From positions 121,338 to 185,337 of the forward strand of contig NZ_JAKSYG010000171.1 of the NCBI RefSeq assembly GCF_022829725.1: a stretch of DNA of 64,000 nucleotides, read 5' to 3'. The DNA comes from Methylobacterium sp. E-005. Lineage in GTDB: Bacteria; Pseudomonadota; Alphaproteobacteria; Rhizobiales; Beijerinckiaceae. The position numbers and the translations under genes are program-made. Of the stretch, positions 16,614 through 25,243 are shown piece after piece (position 1 is the first letter of the stretch; each line of letters begins with the position of its first letter). The notes below the pieces were generated by a model that was not told where the DNA came from, did not search any database, and was given only the letters and a program-made list of their open reading frames with translations.

Positions 16614-19558
16614 TGGCCCGCAGCCCGACCAAGTCTGTCGAGACTCTCACGCACGACGAGGCCGCGCGGAAGAACATCCCCACCGCCGAGTTGCAGAGCT
16701 TCGCCGAGGCCGAGGAGGCGATCACCGGCTTTGCGCCCGATTCCTATCCTCGCGCCCGGCCGCTGCCAAAGGGCGAGACGCGGCCGCGTGACTTGGACCT
16801 TGACCCGCAGATCGTCTGGAACGGCGCCCGCATCCGGCTCACGAAGGAGCAAGTGCAGGCGCTGATTGAGACCGGCGAGACGGCAATTGGCGATGCACAG
16901 CTAGTCTGGCGCGGTAAAGACCAACAGGACTGGTCCGACCTAATCGTCCAGGCGCCGCCTCTCTACATCCAGGAAAAGATCCACCCGAAGGCTATCGTCG
17001 ATGAGCTACGCCGCGCCGGCGCGCTCCGGCCCGAGGCTGACGTTCCTGACCTATTTGCCGATTTCAACGGTCTCAACCCGGAGGCGCGCACCGAGTTTTA
17101 CGCTCACGATCAGCACTGGTCGAACCGGATGATCCTAGGCGACTCGCTTCAGGTCATGGCCTCACTGGCGCAGCGCGAAGGCCTCAAGAGTCAAGTCCAA
17201 TGTATCTACTTTGATCCCCCTTATGGCATCAAATTCAACTCAAATTGGCAGGTCTCAACACAGTCTCGCGACGTCAAGGATGGCAAGCAGACCGATATAT
17301 CTCGCGAGCCCGAGCAGGTGAAAGCATTTCGTGACACTTGGAAAGACGGTATACATTCGTATTTGACCTATCTTCGTGATCGATTGACCGTCGCGCGGGA
17401 GCTTCTGCATGAGAGCGGATCTATATTCGTGCAGATCGGAGATGAAAATGTGCACCGTGTTCGAGCGGTGATGGACGAGATTTTCGGCCCGGATAATTTG
17501 ATTTCTCAAATTGCATATCAGAAAACTACCGGAGCCACATCCGATTACATTCCCGGAACGCTGGATTACATTGTATGGTATGCAAAAAATAAGTCCCATG
17601 CGAAATTTCGGCCTCTCTTTCAGCTTAAGACGCCTGGAGAGGAAGGGGCGACAAAGTACAAAAAGGTCATTGATGTCGATGGCGCGCGACGACTGGCGAC
17701 GTCTGACGATCTTATCGCGATCAAAGCAGGGGGTACTAAGCGTCTCTACACCGACGATAACTTGACTAGCCAGAGCATGGGTCGAACTAAGGGCGAGGGA
17801 GCGGCTTCTTGGTTTAAAGTGAATTATCTTGGACGCGAATTTACACCCACTATGCAGTCTCGTTGGAAAACAAATGAGAAAGGTATGGCGCGCCTCATCT
17901 CGGCGGGCCGCGTCGAGCCAAGTAAAAACATTCTCCGGTACGTTAGAGTGTTTGATGATTTTCCTGCGTTCCCGCTGGTGGATTTGTGGAGAGATATTGG
18001 AGGTATTCAGAGCCGATCAGACCCCAAAGTTTACGTCGTGCAGACATCAACCGTAGCTATCGAGCGGTGCATTCTCATGGCCACCGATCCTGGTGACCTT
18101 GTTCTCGATCCCACCTGCGGGTCCGGGACGACGGCTATGGTCGCTGAGCAGTGGGGCCGGCGCTGGATCACTATCGACACAAGCCGCGTCGCTCTGGCGC
18201 TGGCTCGCACGCGCCTAATGTCTGCTCGCTACCCCTACTATTTGCTCGCCGACAGCCCCGAGGGCCGGGCCAAGGAGCAGGCGGTCTCGGGACGCCCGCA
18301 ACCGCAAAGCGCAGCTTACGGCGACATCCGACAAGGGTTTGTCTACGAGCGAGCGCCGCACGTGACTCTCAGGTCGATCGCCAACAATGCCGAGATTGAT
18401 GTGATCTGGGAGCGGTTCGAGGCTAAACTCGAACCCCTGCGCGCGGCGCTGAATGGCGCCCTCGGGCAGGAGTGGGAGGAGTGGCAGATTCCCCGCGAGG
18501 CCGGCTCCGGCTGGCCGGGAGCGGCGCGTGACATGCACGGCGCATGGTGGGAGGCCCGGATCGCTCGGCAACGCGAGATTGATGCCTCGATCGCCCGCGC
18601 CGCCGACGTTGAAATGCTTTACGACCGGCCTTACGCCGATGCCTCGAAGGTCCGGGTCGCCGGCCCGTTCACGGTCGAGAGCCTCTCGCCTCACCGCATC
18701 ATCCCCTCGGACAGTCTCGAACTTGATGAGGAGTTCGAAGCGCTGAACGGGCGCCGGGAGCGGACGAGGGCTGGCACGCCGACGCAGGACTTCTCGGCGA
18801 TGGTGCTGGAGAACCTCGCCGCCGCCGGGGTCCAGGGTCGCGACCGTGCCGACCGGGTGCGCTTCACCATGCTCCAGCCGTGGCCCGGCCGCTTCATCGG
18901 CGCCGAGGGGCGGTTCGTCGAGGGCGAAGGCGAGGGCGTCGAGCGACGGGCGGCGATCCTGATCGGTCCCGAGTTCGGCACGCTCTCCCGCCCCGACCTC
19001 GTTGCCGCCGCTCGGGAGGCCGCGGACGCGCGCTTCGACGTGCTGGTGGCCTGCGCTTTCGCCTACGACGCGCACGCAAGCGAGCTGACCAAGCTCGGGC
19101 CGCTGCCGATTCTGCAGGCCAAGATGAACCCCGACCTGCACATGGCCGACGATCTTAAGACCACGGGCAAAGGTAACCTGTTCGTGGTGTTCGGCGAGCC
19201 CGACATCGAAATCCGCCGCCTCGACGGCGACCGGCTTGAGGTGGAGGTGAAGGGTGTCGACGTGTTCGACCCCAACACCGGCGACGTGCGCTCTGACGAC
19301 ACGTCGGGTATCGCCGCTTGGTTCGTCGACACCGATTACGACGAGGAGAGCTTCTTCGTCCGCCACGCCTATTTCCTCGGCGCGAACGACCCTTACAAGG
19401 CGCTCAAGACTGCACTGAAGGCCGAGATCGACGAGGCTGCGTGGGCCACGCTCTACCGGGCGACCAGTCGACCATTCGTAAGGCCGCGCACGGGGCGGAT
19501 CGCCATAAAAGTGATCAATCACTTCGGTGATGAGGTGATGAAAGTTTACGGAGTATGA
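16613..19558 (+). CDS. type III-like DNA adenine methyltransferase (Mod)
   Basis: 981 residues. IYFDPPYGIKFNS (DPPYG at 201-205) precedes LVLDPTCGSGTTAMVAEQWGRRW near 495-517: catalytic motif before the SAM motif is the beta-class order of type III Mod enzymes. Between them lies a probable target-recognition domain encoded by markedly AT-rich DNA (about 17190-18060). The long C-terminal extension (from about 560) holds conserved blocks such as MNPDLHMADDLK and DVFDPNTGDV and no motif I can name. Modifies adenine to protect against the Res subunit. The ATG at 16613 overlaps the upstream stop by one base. Confidence 0.9.
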   Translation: MARSPTKSVETLTHDEAARKNIPTAELQSFAEAEEAITGFAPDSYPRARPLPKGETRPRDLDLDPQIVWNGARIRLTKEQVQALIETGETAIGDAQLVWRGKDQQDWSDLIVQAPPLYIQEKIHPKAIVDELRRAGALRPEADVPDLFADFNGLNPEARTEFYAHDQHWSNRMILGDSLQVMASLAQREGLKSQVQCIYFDPPYGIKFNSNWQVSTQSRDVKDGKQTDISREPEQVKAFRDTWKDGIHSYLTYLRDRLTVARELLHESGSIFVQIGDENVHRVRAVMDEIFGPDNLISQIAYQKTTGATSDYIPGTLDYIVWYAKNKSHAKFRPLFQLKTPGEEGATKYKKVIDVDGARRLATSDDLIAIKAGGTKRLYTDDNLTSQSMGRTKGEGAASWFKVNYLGREFTPTMQSRWKTNEKGMARLISAGRVEPSKNILRYVRVFDDFPAFPLVDLWRDIGGIQSRSDPKVYVVQTSTVAIERCILMATDPGDLVLDPTCGSGTTAMVAEQWGRRWITIDTSRVALALARTRLMSARYPYYLLADSPEGRAKEQAVSGRPQPQSAAYGDIRQGFVYERAPHVTLRSIANNAEIDVIWERFEAKLEPLRAALNGALGQEWEEWQIPREAGSGWPGAARDMHGAWWEARIARQREIDASIARAADVEMLYDRPYADASKVRVAGPFTVESLSPHRIIPSDSLELDEEFEALNGRRERTRAGTPTQDFSAMVLENLAAAGVQGRDRADRVRFTMLQPWPGRFIGAEGRFVEGEGEGVERRAAILIGPEFGTLSRPDLVAAAREAADARFDVLVACAFAYDAHASELTKLGPLPILQAKMNPDLHMADDLKTTGKGNLFVVFGEPDIEIRRLDGDRLEVEVKGVDVFDPNTGDVRSDDTSGIAAWFVDTDYDEESFFVRHAYFLGANDPYKALKTALKAEIDEAAWATLYRATSRPFVRPRTGRIAIKVINHFGDEVMKVYGV

Positions 19559-19559
19559 G

Positions 19560-19775
19560 ATGAACGAAGATCTAAGGCGTCTTAAACAGCTTGCTGGCAT
19601 CAAAGAGGATCAAAGCGATAGCAAGGTGGTAGTTTTGCTTCCTCGCCGGCCCGCCGAACAAATGCGTCAACTTCTTGATAACCTGAAGGAAATTTGCGGC
19701 GATCCGAGCGCATGGCATCAAATTGAGATAGATGGACAAATATACATTGCTACTGGGGTGGAACGGGATTTGTAG
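19560..19775 (+). CDS. small protein between Mod and helicase
   Basis: 71 residues, MNEDLRRLKQLAGIKED... with VVVLLPRRPAEQMRQLLDNL and a final YIATGVERDL. Starts two bases after the mod stop, with GGAG about ten bases upstream. Codon use is AT-richer than its neighbours. No known motif. Its position inside a closed cassette suggests an accessory or regulatory partner of the Mod or of the RelE-like/UvrD protein that follows 14 bp later, for example an antitoxin-like role; this is conjecture. Confidence 0.6.
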   Translation: MNEDLRRLKQLAGIKEDQSDSKVVVLLPRRPAEQMRQLLDNLKEICGDPSAWHQIEIDGQIYIATGVERDL

Positions 19776-19789
19776 TCGGCAACAGGTGG

Positions 19790-21859
19790 ATGAGTATGGA
19801 CTTCCGCATCGCCGACACCTTCACTGCTGCGCTCGCCCGGCTACCCGCCCAGGAGCAGAAGGCGGTCAAGACGTCGGCTTTCGATATGCAGCTCGACCCC
19901 TCCGGGCCGGGTCTGCAGTTCCACCGGATTGAGGCGGCGCGAGACCCGAACTTCTGGTCTGTGCGGGTCAACCGCGATATCCGGATCATCGTCCATCGCA
20001 CCGCAGGCAGCCTGCTACTCGCCTACGTTGATCATCACGACAAAGCCTACGCCTGGGCTGAGCGGCGCCGCATCGAGGCCCACCCGCGCACCGGCGCTGT
20101 GCAGATCGTCGAGTCGCGCGAGCGGGTCGAGGAGGCTGCGCCCGCCCTGTTCGCTAAGGCGCAACCCGAGCAGCTGGCGCCGGAGCCCGCTTTGTTCGAC
20201 GCGCTCCAGCCCGACGACCTGCTCGGCGTCGGCGTCCCCGAGGACTGGATCGAGCCGGTCCGCGCGGCGACCGAAGCGCGCTTCTTCGACCTCGCTGGGC
20301 ACTTGCCGGCCGAGGCCGCCGAGGCCCTGCTGGAATTCGCGGCTACCGGCCGCCTGCCGAAGCCTCTCGAACCGGCAGCCGACCCCTTCGCGCACCCGGA
20401 CGCGCAGCGCCGCTTCCGCGTCATCGAGGATGTCGAGGCGCTGCGGGCTGCCCTCGACGCGCCCTGGGAGCGCTGGTCGGTGTTCCTGCACCCCTCCCAG
20501 GCCGGCGTAATCGCGAAGACCTACGGCGGCCCCGCCCGGGTTGCTGGCTCGGCTGGCACCGGCAAGACTGTGGTGGCGGTCCACCGCGCTGTGCGGCTCG
20601 CTCGCGCCAACCTACACGCTCGGGTGCTGCTCACGACTTTCTCGAAGCCGCTTGCCGATGCGCTCCAGCGCAAGGTCGACATCCTCGTCGCGGCGGAGCC
20701 GAGCACGCGGGGCCGCATCACCGTCGCGCCCTGGGATGGGCTGGCAGATGAGCTGCACCAACTCGTGCACGCGCGCCGGCCCCGGGTCGCGGCGCTGGCT
20801 CAGATCCGGGCAGCTCTCGTCGAAGCTACGGGCGGGACAGCCGCGTGGTCTGAGCGGTTCCTGATGAGTGAGTTCCGCCATGTGGTTGACGCGTGGCAGG
20901 TTACCGACGAGGCGGCCTATGCCGATACACCCCGCCCCGGGCGCCGCAGCCGACTAGGCGTCAAGCAGCGTGCCGCCCTCTGGCCGATTTTTACGGCAGC
21001 CCGTACCCGCCTCGCCGCCCAAGGTCTCGCGACCTGGGCGGGCGTGTTCAGTGGCCTCGCCGCGCATTACGGCGCGTCCGCCGTGCCGCCCTTCACACAC
21101 GTGGTCGTAGACGAGGCCCAGGATCTCGGCGTACCGGAACTGCGCTTCCTGCGCGCTCTCGCACCCGAGGGCGATGACCGCCTGTTTTTTGCGGGCGATC
21201 TCGGCCAGCGCATCTTCCAGCCGCCGTTCTCGTGGAAGGCGCTGGGCATCGACGTGCGCGGCCGCTCGACTACGCTCAAGGTAAACTACCGGACCTCCCA
21301 TCAGATCCGCGAGGCGGCCGACCGCCTGCTTCCTGGCGCCGTTCAAGACATGGACGGGCGCGAGGAGACGCGGAAAGGCACGGTCTCAGTCTTCGACGGG
21401 CCACATCCTCAGGTGCTGAAGCTCGCCGACGAGGCCGCCGAACGCGAGGCGATCCGGGCCTTTCTATCCACGGCCCGAGCAGAGGGCATCGCTCCGGCCG
21501 AGATCGGCATGTTCGTCCGAAGCCGTGCTCAACTTGATCGCGCTCGCGCAGTCGCTCAAGCGGCTGGCCTCGTGCCCGTAGAGCCGGGAGATGCGCCCAG
21601 CAAAGCGGGCGAAAGCGTGACTGTCGGCACGATGCACATGGCGAAGGGGCTGGAGTTCAAGGCCGTAGCTGTGCTCGCGTGCGACGATGGCGTGCTGCCG
21701 CTTCAAGAGCGGATCGATACGGTCAGCGACGAGGCAGAGCTGGAGGAGGTCTACGAGACCGAGCGGCACCTGCTTTATGTCGCTAGCACTCGCGCGAGAG
21801 ACCGCCTCCTTATCACCGGCGTGCGTCCAGTCTCGGAGTTTCTCGACGACCTAGGATAG
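19790..21859 (+). CDS. RelE-like domain fused to UvrD/Rep superfamily 1 helicase
   Basis: 689 residues. Residues 1-95 resemble a RelE/ParE-type fold (DFRIADTFTAALARLP, FWSVRVNRDIRIIVHR, LLLAYVDHHDKAYAWAERR). The helicase follows: Walker A AGSAGTGKT at 252-260, VVDEAQDLG in the middle, and C-terminal MHMAKGLEFKAVAVLACDDG and RHLLYVASTRARDRLLITG motifs V-VI. Such fusions sit beside restriction systems. The helicase may process cut or foreign DNA; whether the RelE-like part cleaves RNA or only binds nucleic acid is unknown. Start ATG 19790, with a second ATG at 19796 equally plausible. Confidence 0.85.
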   Translation: MSMDFRIADTFTAALARLPAQEQKAVKTSAFDMQLDPSGPGLQFHRIEAARDPNFWSVRVNRDIRIIVHRTAGSLLLAYVDHHDKAYAWAERRRIEAHPRTGAVQIVESRERVEEAAPALFAKAQPEQLAPEPALFDALQPDDLLGVGVPEDWIEPVRAATEARFFDLAGHLPAEAAEALLEFAATGRLPKPLEPAADPFAHPDAQRRFRVIEDVEALRAALDAPWERWSVFLHPSQAGVIAKTYGGPARVAGSAGTGKTVVAVHRAVRLARANLHARVLLTTFSKPLADALQRKVDILVAAEPSTRGRITVAPWDGLADELHQLVHARRPRVAALAQIRAALVEATGGTAAWSERFLMSEFRHVVDAWQVTDEAAYADTPRPGRRSRLGVKQRAALWPIFTAARTRLAAQGLATWAGVFSGLAAHYGASAVPPFTHVVVDEAQDLGVPELRFLRALAPEGDDRLFFAGDLGQRIFQPPFSWKALGIDVRGRSTTLKVNYRTSHQIREAADRLLPGAVQDMDGREETRKGTVSVFDGPHPQVLKLADEAAEREAIRAFLSTARAEGIAPAEIGMFVRSRAQLDRARAVAQAAGLVPVEPGDAPSKAGESVTVGTMHMAKGLEFKAVAVLACDDGVLPLQERIDTVSDEAELEEVYETERHLLYVASTRARDRLLITGVRPVSEFLDDLG

Positions 21860-21913
21860 AGGCTATTGTCGAGTAGGCGATAACCATTTGCTACCGAACG
21901 AGAATGGTCTTTC

Positions 21914-23614
21914 GTGTCAGATGACAACCAACTACGTGGGGATCTCGATTATGCCCTTACTGCAGCCTTTTGGGAAAAGGGCCAAGCTCTCGGCTTCCCG
22001 ATCCAGTTTCATCTTGTGCTCAAACATCTTCGACAGGACATGAGGGATGACTGGTACTTCGATTGCTTACAATATGACGATCTGTTTAAGAATCCCGATG
22101 AGACTAAGCGAATCATACTGTCTCTGCTGCAGGAATGGAACGGTGCGTACCGCGGCACTCGTAGCGTAGTAAGAAATATACCTAAAAAAGGATACGGAGA
22201 ACGGTATGGTCTAGAGACCGACTTTTTTGATCGTTTTATCTATCAGGCGATCTGCAGCTTTCTCATCCCTTACTACGATAGGTTGCTCAGCCATCGGGTG
22301 CTTAGCTACCGGTATGACTCTGCGCCGTCGAGCTCAAAATACTTGTTTAAAAATAAGATTGACCGTTGGTTCACTTTTGAGGGCGTGACTCTAACGTTTG
22401 TCCGATCGAAGCAATATCTACTCGTAACTGATCTCAGCAATTTTTTCGAAAACATCTCGCGCTCTCAAGTCATCGAAGCTTTGGAAAATTCTATTCCCGA
22501 TATCGTAGCGACCGGATCGGAGAAACTCCACATCCGCAATGCTATTGGTACTTTGGACCGGTTGCTCGAACAATGGATGTTCAGCGGTGATCATGGCCTA
22601 CCGCAGAATCGGGATGCGTCAGCATTCTTTTCTAATATCCTACTTTCTTCTGTTGATCAGGAGATGGCAAAAAAAGGCTATGATTACTACCGATACGTGG
22701 ATGACATACGTGTTCTGGCCGATACGGAGCTGCAGGCCCGCCGAGCGCTCCAGGACCTCATTAGGGAGCTGCGGAGGATCGGCCTGAACATCAATGCAAG
22801 TAAGACCGAGATACTTCCGCCCACCGTTTCGAAAATGACGCTGGCCACCTATTTTCCCTCCCAAGACGGTTCGACCGTCGCCATCAATCAGATGTGGCAA
22901 TCTCGGAGCCGCAGGATCGTAACTCGCTCGGTCGCATACATTTTTGAGATCTTGACCGATTGCATCGCAGCCAGGGAGACACAAACGCGACAGTTCCGCT
23001 TCGCCGTGAACCGCGTGGCGCAAATTGTGGAGTCGGGGCTCTTCGACGTCGGCGATGCCCTTTCCACCACACTACTCGACACACTCTCTCGCTCGCTTTC
23101 GGAACATGCCGTATCGACGGATCAATACTGTCGATTGATTGCAACTCTCGACCGCGATGGGCGCTGTCTTCCGGCGCTGGAGGCCTTCCTCTTAGCAGAA
23201 GAGGGGGCCATTCACGATTGGCAGAACTACAATATATGGATGCTACTTGGGGCGAGAAGGTATCGATCGGATAGATTAGTCGAGCTTGCCGGCCGTAAAA
23301 TTACGGAGGACATTAGATCAGGTGAAGCCGCTGCCGTCTTAATATGGTTGCGATGTATAGGTGAGACCGCGATTATTCGCAAATGCATCGAAAAATTCGA
23401 CGTCTTACCTTACCAGAATGCGCGTTACTTCCTTATCGCTTCCTCCGTGCTTCACAAAGACGAGCTGAAGCCACTGCACGGCCATGTGCCAATCTGCCTC
23501 AAAGGTACAGGATCAAGAGCCGAACGCCACGCAAATGAGGAAGGTCTTCCATTCGCGAAACGAGAGAAGCCCGATTTGCTGAATCTTGTCGACGAGGTTA
23601 GCGAATATGATTGA
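21914..23614 (+). CDS. reverse transcriptase of a defence-type (UG/Abi-like) lineage
   Basis: 566 residues from GTG 21914. Palm motifs in order: IPKKGYGERYGLETDFFDRF (89-108, region before motif A), LLVTDLSNFFENI with catalytic Asp173, GLPQNRDASAFFSNILL at 228-244, and YYRYVDDIRVLA with YVDD at 261-264, then LNINASKTEI. All metal-binding Asp are present, so it should be active. After about residue 330 there is no thumb/maturase or group II intron domain but a 230-residue helical region, as in RTs of anti-phage systems. No retron msr-msd or intron structure is visible: only 54 bp separate it from the helicase. It overlaps the polymerase gene by 8 bp and is AT-rich. Prime candidate for a novel defence unit. 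Confidence 0.85.
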   Translation: MSDDNQLRGDLDYALTAAFWEKGQALGFPIQFHLVLKHLRQDMRDDWYFDCLQYDDLFKNPDETKRIILSLLQEWNGAYRGTRSVVRNIPKKGYGERYGLETDFFDRFIYQAICSFLIPYYDRLLSHRVLSYRYDSAPSSSKYLFKNKIDRWFTFEGVTLTFVRSKQYLLVTDLSNFFENISRSQVIEALENSIPDIVATGSEKLHIRNAIGTLDRLLEQWMFSGDHGLPQNRDASAFFSNILLSSVDQEMAKKGYDYYRYVDDIRVLADTELQARRALQDLIRELRRIGLNINASKTEILPPTVSKMTLATYFPSQDGSTVAINQMWQSRSRRIVTRSVAYIFEILTDCIAARETQTRQFRFAVNRVAQIVESGLFDVGDALSTTLLDTLSRSLSEHAVSTDQYCRLIATLDRDGRCLPALEAFLLAEEGAIHDWQNYNIWMLLGARRYRSDRLVELAGRKITEDIRSGEAAAVLIWLRCIGETAIIRKCIEKFDVLPYQNARYFLIASSVLHKDELKPLHGHVPICLKGTGSRAERHANEEGLPFAKREKPDLLNLVDEVSEYD

Positions 23615-25157
23615 TCGAGATTGGAGGTTGCTTCTGTTCGTAAAGGATTTTACTGGTAGGGGCGCGGACCGCTTCTACTGGTTTCAAGACGAAAAACTAG
23701 TCGAAACCGATGCACAGGATGTTGTCAAATTTTCCGGCGCAGTAGTTTGCCACGATTTTTGGATTATACGCGATGCTCTGTTCGATAAGACGAGGACGTT
23801 GCCGAATGCGGTCATTGACCTTGACGAGTTGCGCATATCCGTCAGCGGAATTCCTGGAGACCGTCTAGCGCGCGAGAAGTACGACATAACTGCTGTGCTG
23901 GCGCAGCAAGGCCTCGACCAGGGTGTGTGCGCCGCCTACAAGCAAATGTTCAACAAGAGCATACCGTTCGAGCCAGAGGTTGGGGTAAGGGCGGCAGCAG
24001 CGCTTACGGAGTTGTATCTCGCCTTACTTCAGCACGCTCAGTCTGCAGGCGAAATGGAACGTTTCTTCACCGTTGAAGTGCCGGTCTACAGAGTCCTGCA
24101 AGGTGCTATGGCCGCTGGTATCGGCATCGACAGTCGGCGCCTATCGGAAATGCGCGCAGAGGCAGAGCATGACTACTTCACGTGCTTGAAAAAATATTCT
24201 GCGAAACACGGCATGCCGCTGGAAACGCCAAGTAGATCGGCTTTGGAAGACAGGCTGCGTTTGGAGGGTTTCGAACTAGACGACGTCTCGATCGAATACC
24301 TCCTCGAGTACGTGCCGCACGAGCGCGATTTCGGTAGCGACACGATGGCACTACAGGCGGCGGATGCCGCTCGACGGGTACTCGGTTCACTTACCTTATC
24401 GACCACCGCCATACGGCCCGTTGTGGACGTGTTTGGTTCCAGGACCTCGCGCATTCATCTGCGTAGCCCAAGTCTGCAGAATATTCCAAAGAAATATCGC
24501 GGCATCATCGTAGCGTCCGAAGGTGCCGAGTTGAGCTACGTGGACTTCGACCAGTACGAGGTTGGGGTCATGGCGGCGCTCTCGGGGGATCCGGAACTTG
24601 TGAAACTCTACGCCGCAGGCGATATGTACGATCTTTTCGCCACTACGCACCTTGGGCTTTCAGGGAATAGGAAGGCTGCGAAGCAACTCTTCCTGTCCTA
24701 CGCTTACGGGATGAGTAAGAAGGCCCTGATTGATGCGGCAGTTTCGCTGGGCGTGGATCGGCCGCGCGCTAAGAGCGCTTTAGGGCTGTTCGAGCAGTAC
24801 GAAGCCTGGAAAAAATCAGTCTGGGCTGATTTCGAGGCTACTGGTCGCGTGACGACTCTGATGGGCAACCATTATGTACGCGGGCGACGCGGTCCGCTGT
24901 CGAGCAAAGAGCAGCGATCCGCAGTGAGCCAGGTCGTGCAGGGGACAGCATCGTTCATCTTCAAGCAGACGCTACTAGACGTCAGCAAACTGGACGACGT
25001 TACCGTCATCCTGCCGATGCACGACGCGCTTCTATTCGAGCACAGATCGGAAGATACACCCGGCAATGTAGTGAAGATATTCCAGAACGCAATGACGAGA
25101 TCGCTGGATGGTCGCGTGACAGGAAAAGCATCTATTGGCGCTTTTGCCATAAGCTGA
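23607..25157 (+). CDS. compact family-A DNA polymerase paired with the RT
   Basis: 516 residues from ATG 23607, which overlaps the RT stop. Polymerase motifs: SLQNIPKKYRG at 289-299; motif A YVDFDQYEVG with Asp313 and the steric-gate Glu318; motif B RKAAKQLFLSYAYGMS at 355-370 (R355, K359, Y367); motif C LPMHDALLFE with His472-Asp473. Odd points: the usual Phe of motif B is Leu363 and the usual Glu after HD is Ala474. The N-terminal 150 residues resemble a shrunken 3'-5' exonuclease domain, but the DxE, NxxxD and YxxxD acids are not seen (for example CHDFWIIRD at 48-56), so proofreading is probably lost. No 5'-nuclease domain. It is not the housekeeping PolA, which is far longer. Likely extends or second-strand copies the RT product. 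Confidence 0.88.
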   Translation: MIDRDWRLLLFVKDFTGRGADRFYWFQDEKLVETDAQDVVKFSGAVVCHDFWIIRDALFDKTRTLPNAVIDLDELRISVSGIPGDRLAREKYDITAVLAQQGLDQGVCAAYKQMFNKSIPFEPEVGVRAAAALTELYLALLQHAQSAGEMERFFTVEVPVYRVLQGAMAAGIGIDSRRLSEMRAEAEHDYFTCLKKYSAKHGMPLETPSRSALEDRLRLEGFELDDVSIEYLLEYVPHERDFGSDTMALQAADAARRVLGSLTLSTTAIRPVVDVFGSRTSRIHLRSPSLQNIPKKYRGIIVASEGAELSYVDFDQYEVGVMAALSGDPELVKLYAAGDMYDLFATTHLGLSGNRKAAKQLFLSYAYGMSKKALIDAAVSLGVDRPRAKSALGLFEQYEAWKKSVWADFEATGRVTTLMGNHYVRGRRGPLSSKEQRSAVSQVVQGTASFIFKQTLLDVSKLDDVTVILPMHDALLFEHRSEDTPGNVVKIFQNAMTRSLDGRVTGKASIGAFAIS

Positions 25158-25160
25158 AGA

Positions 25161-25184
25161 CGCGTCGACATTGATTCCGACGCG
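25161..25184 (+). terminator. hairpin after the polymerase gene
   Basis: CGCGTCG (25161-25167) pairs with CGACGCG (25178-25184), four bases after the polymerase stop, in otherwise AT-rich DNA. A further copy of GCGCGTCA follows at 25193. No strong T-run, so a weak or factor-dependent terminator between convergent genes. Confidence 0.45.
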
Positions 25185-25243
25185 AGAAAGTAGCGCGTCA
25201 ACTTATATTTGATAGGGATACATTTAATTGACTACTGCATTCT

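Noticed and set aside
21860..21913. retron-type msr-msd RNA before the reverse transcriptase
   Set aside because: Just 54 bp are available and no inverted-repeat pair is visible; a downstream or internal RNA cannot be excluded by eye.
21914..23614. group II intron maturase
   Set aside because: No maturase or HNH domain after the palm, no intron RNA ends, and coupling with a polymerase gene.
23607..25157. housekeeping DNA polymerase I
   Set aside because: Half the expected length, no 5'-nuclease domain, degenerate exonuclease part, located in a mobile island.
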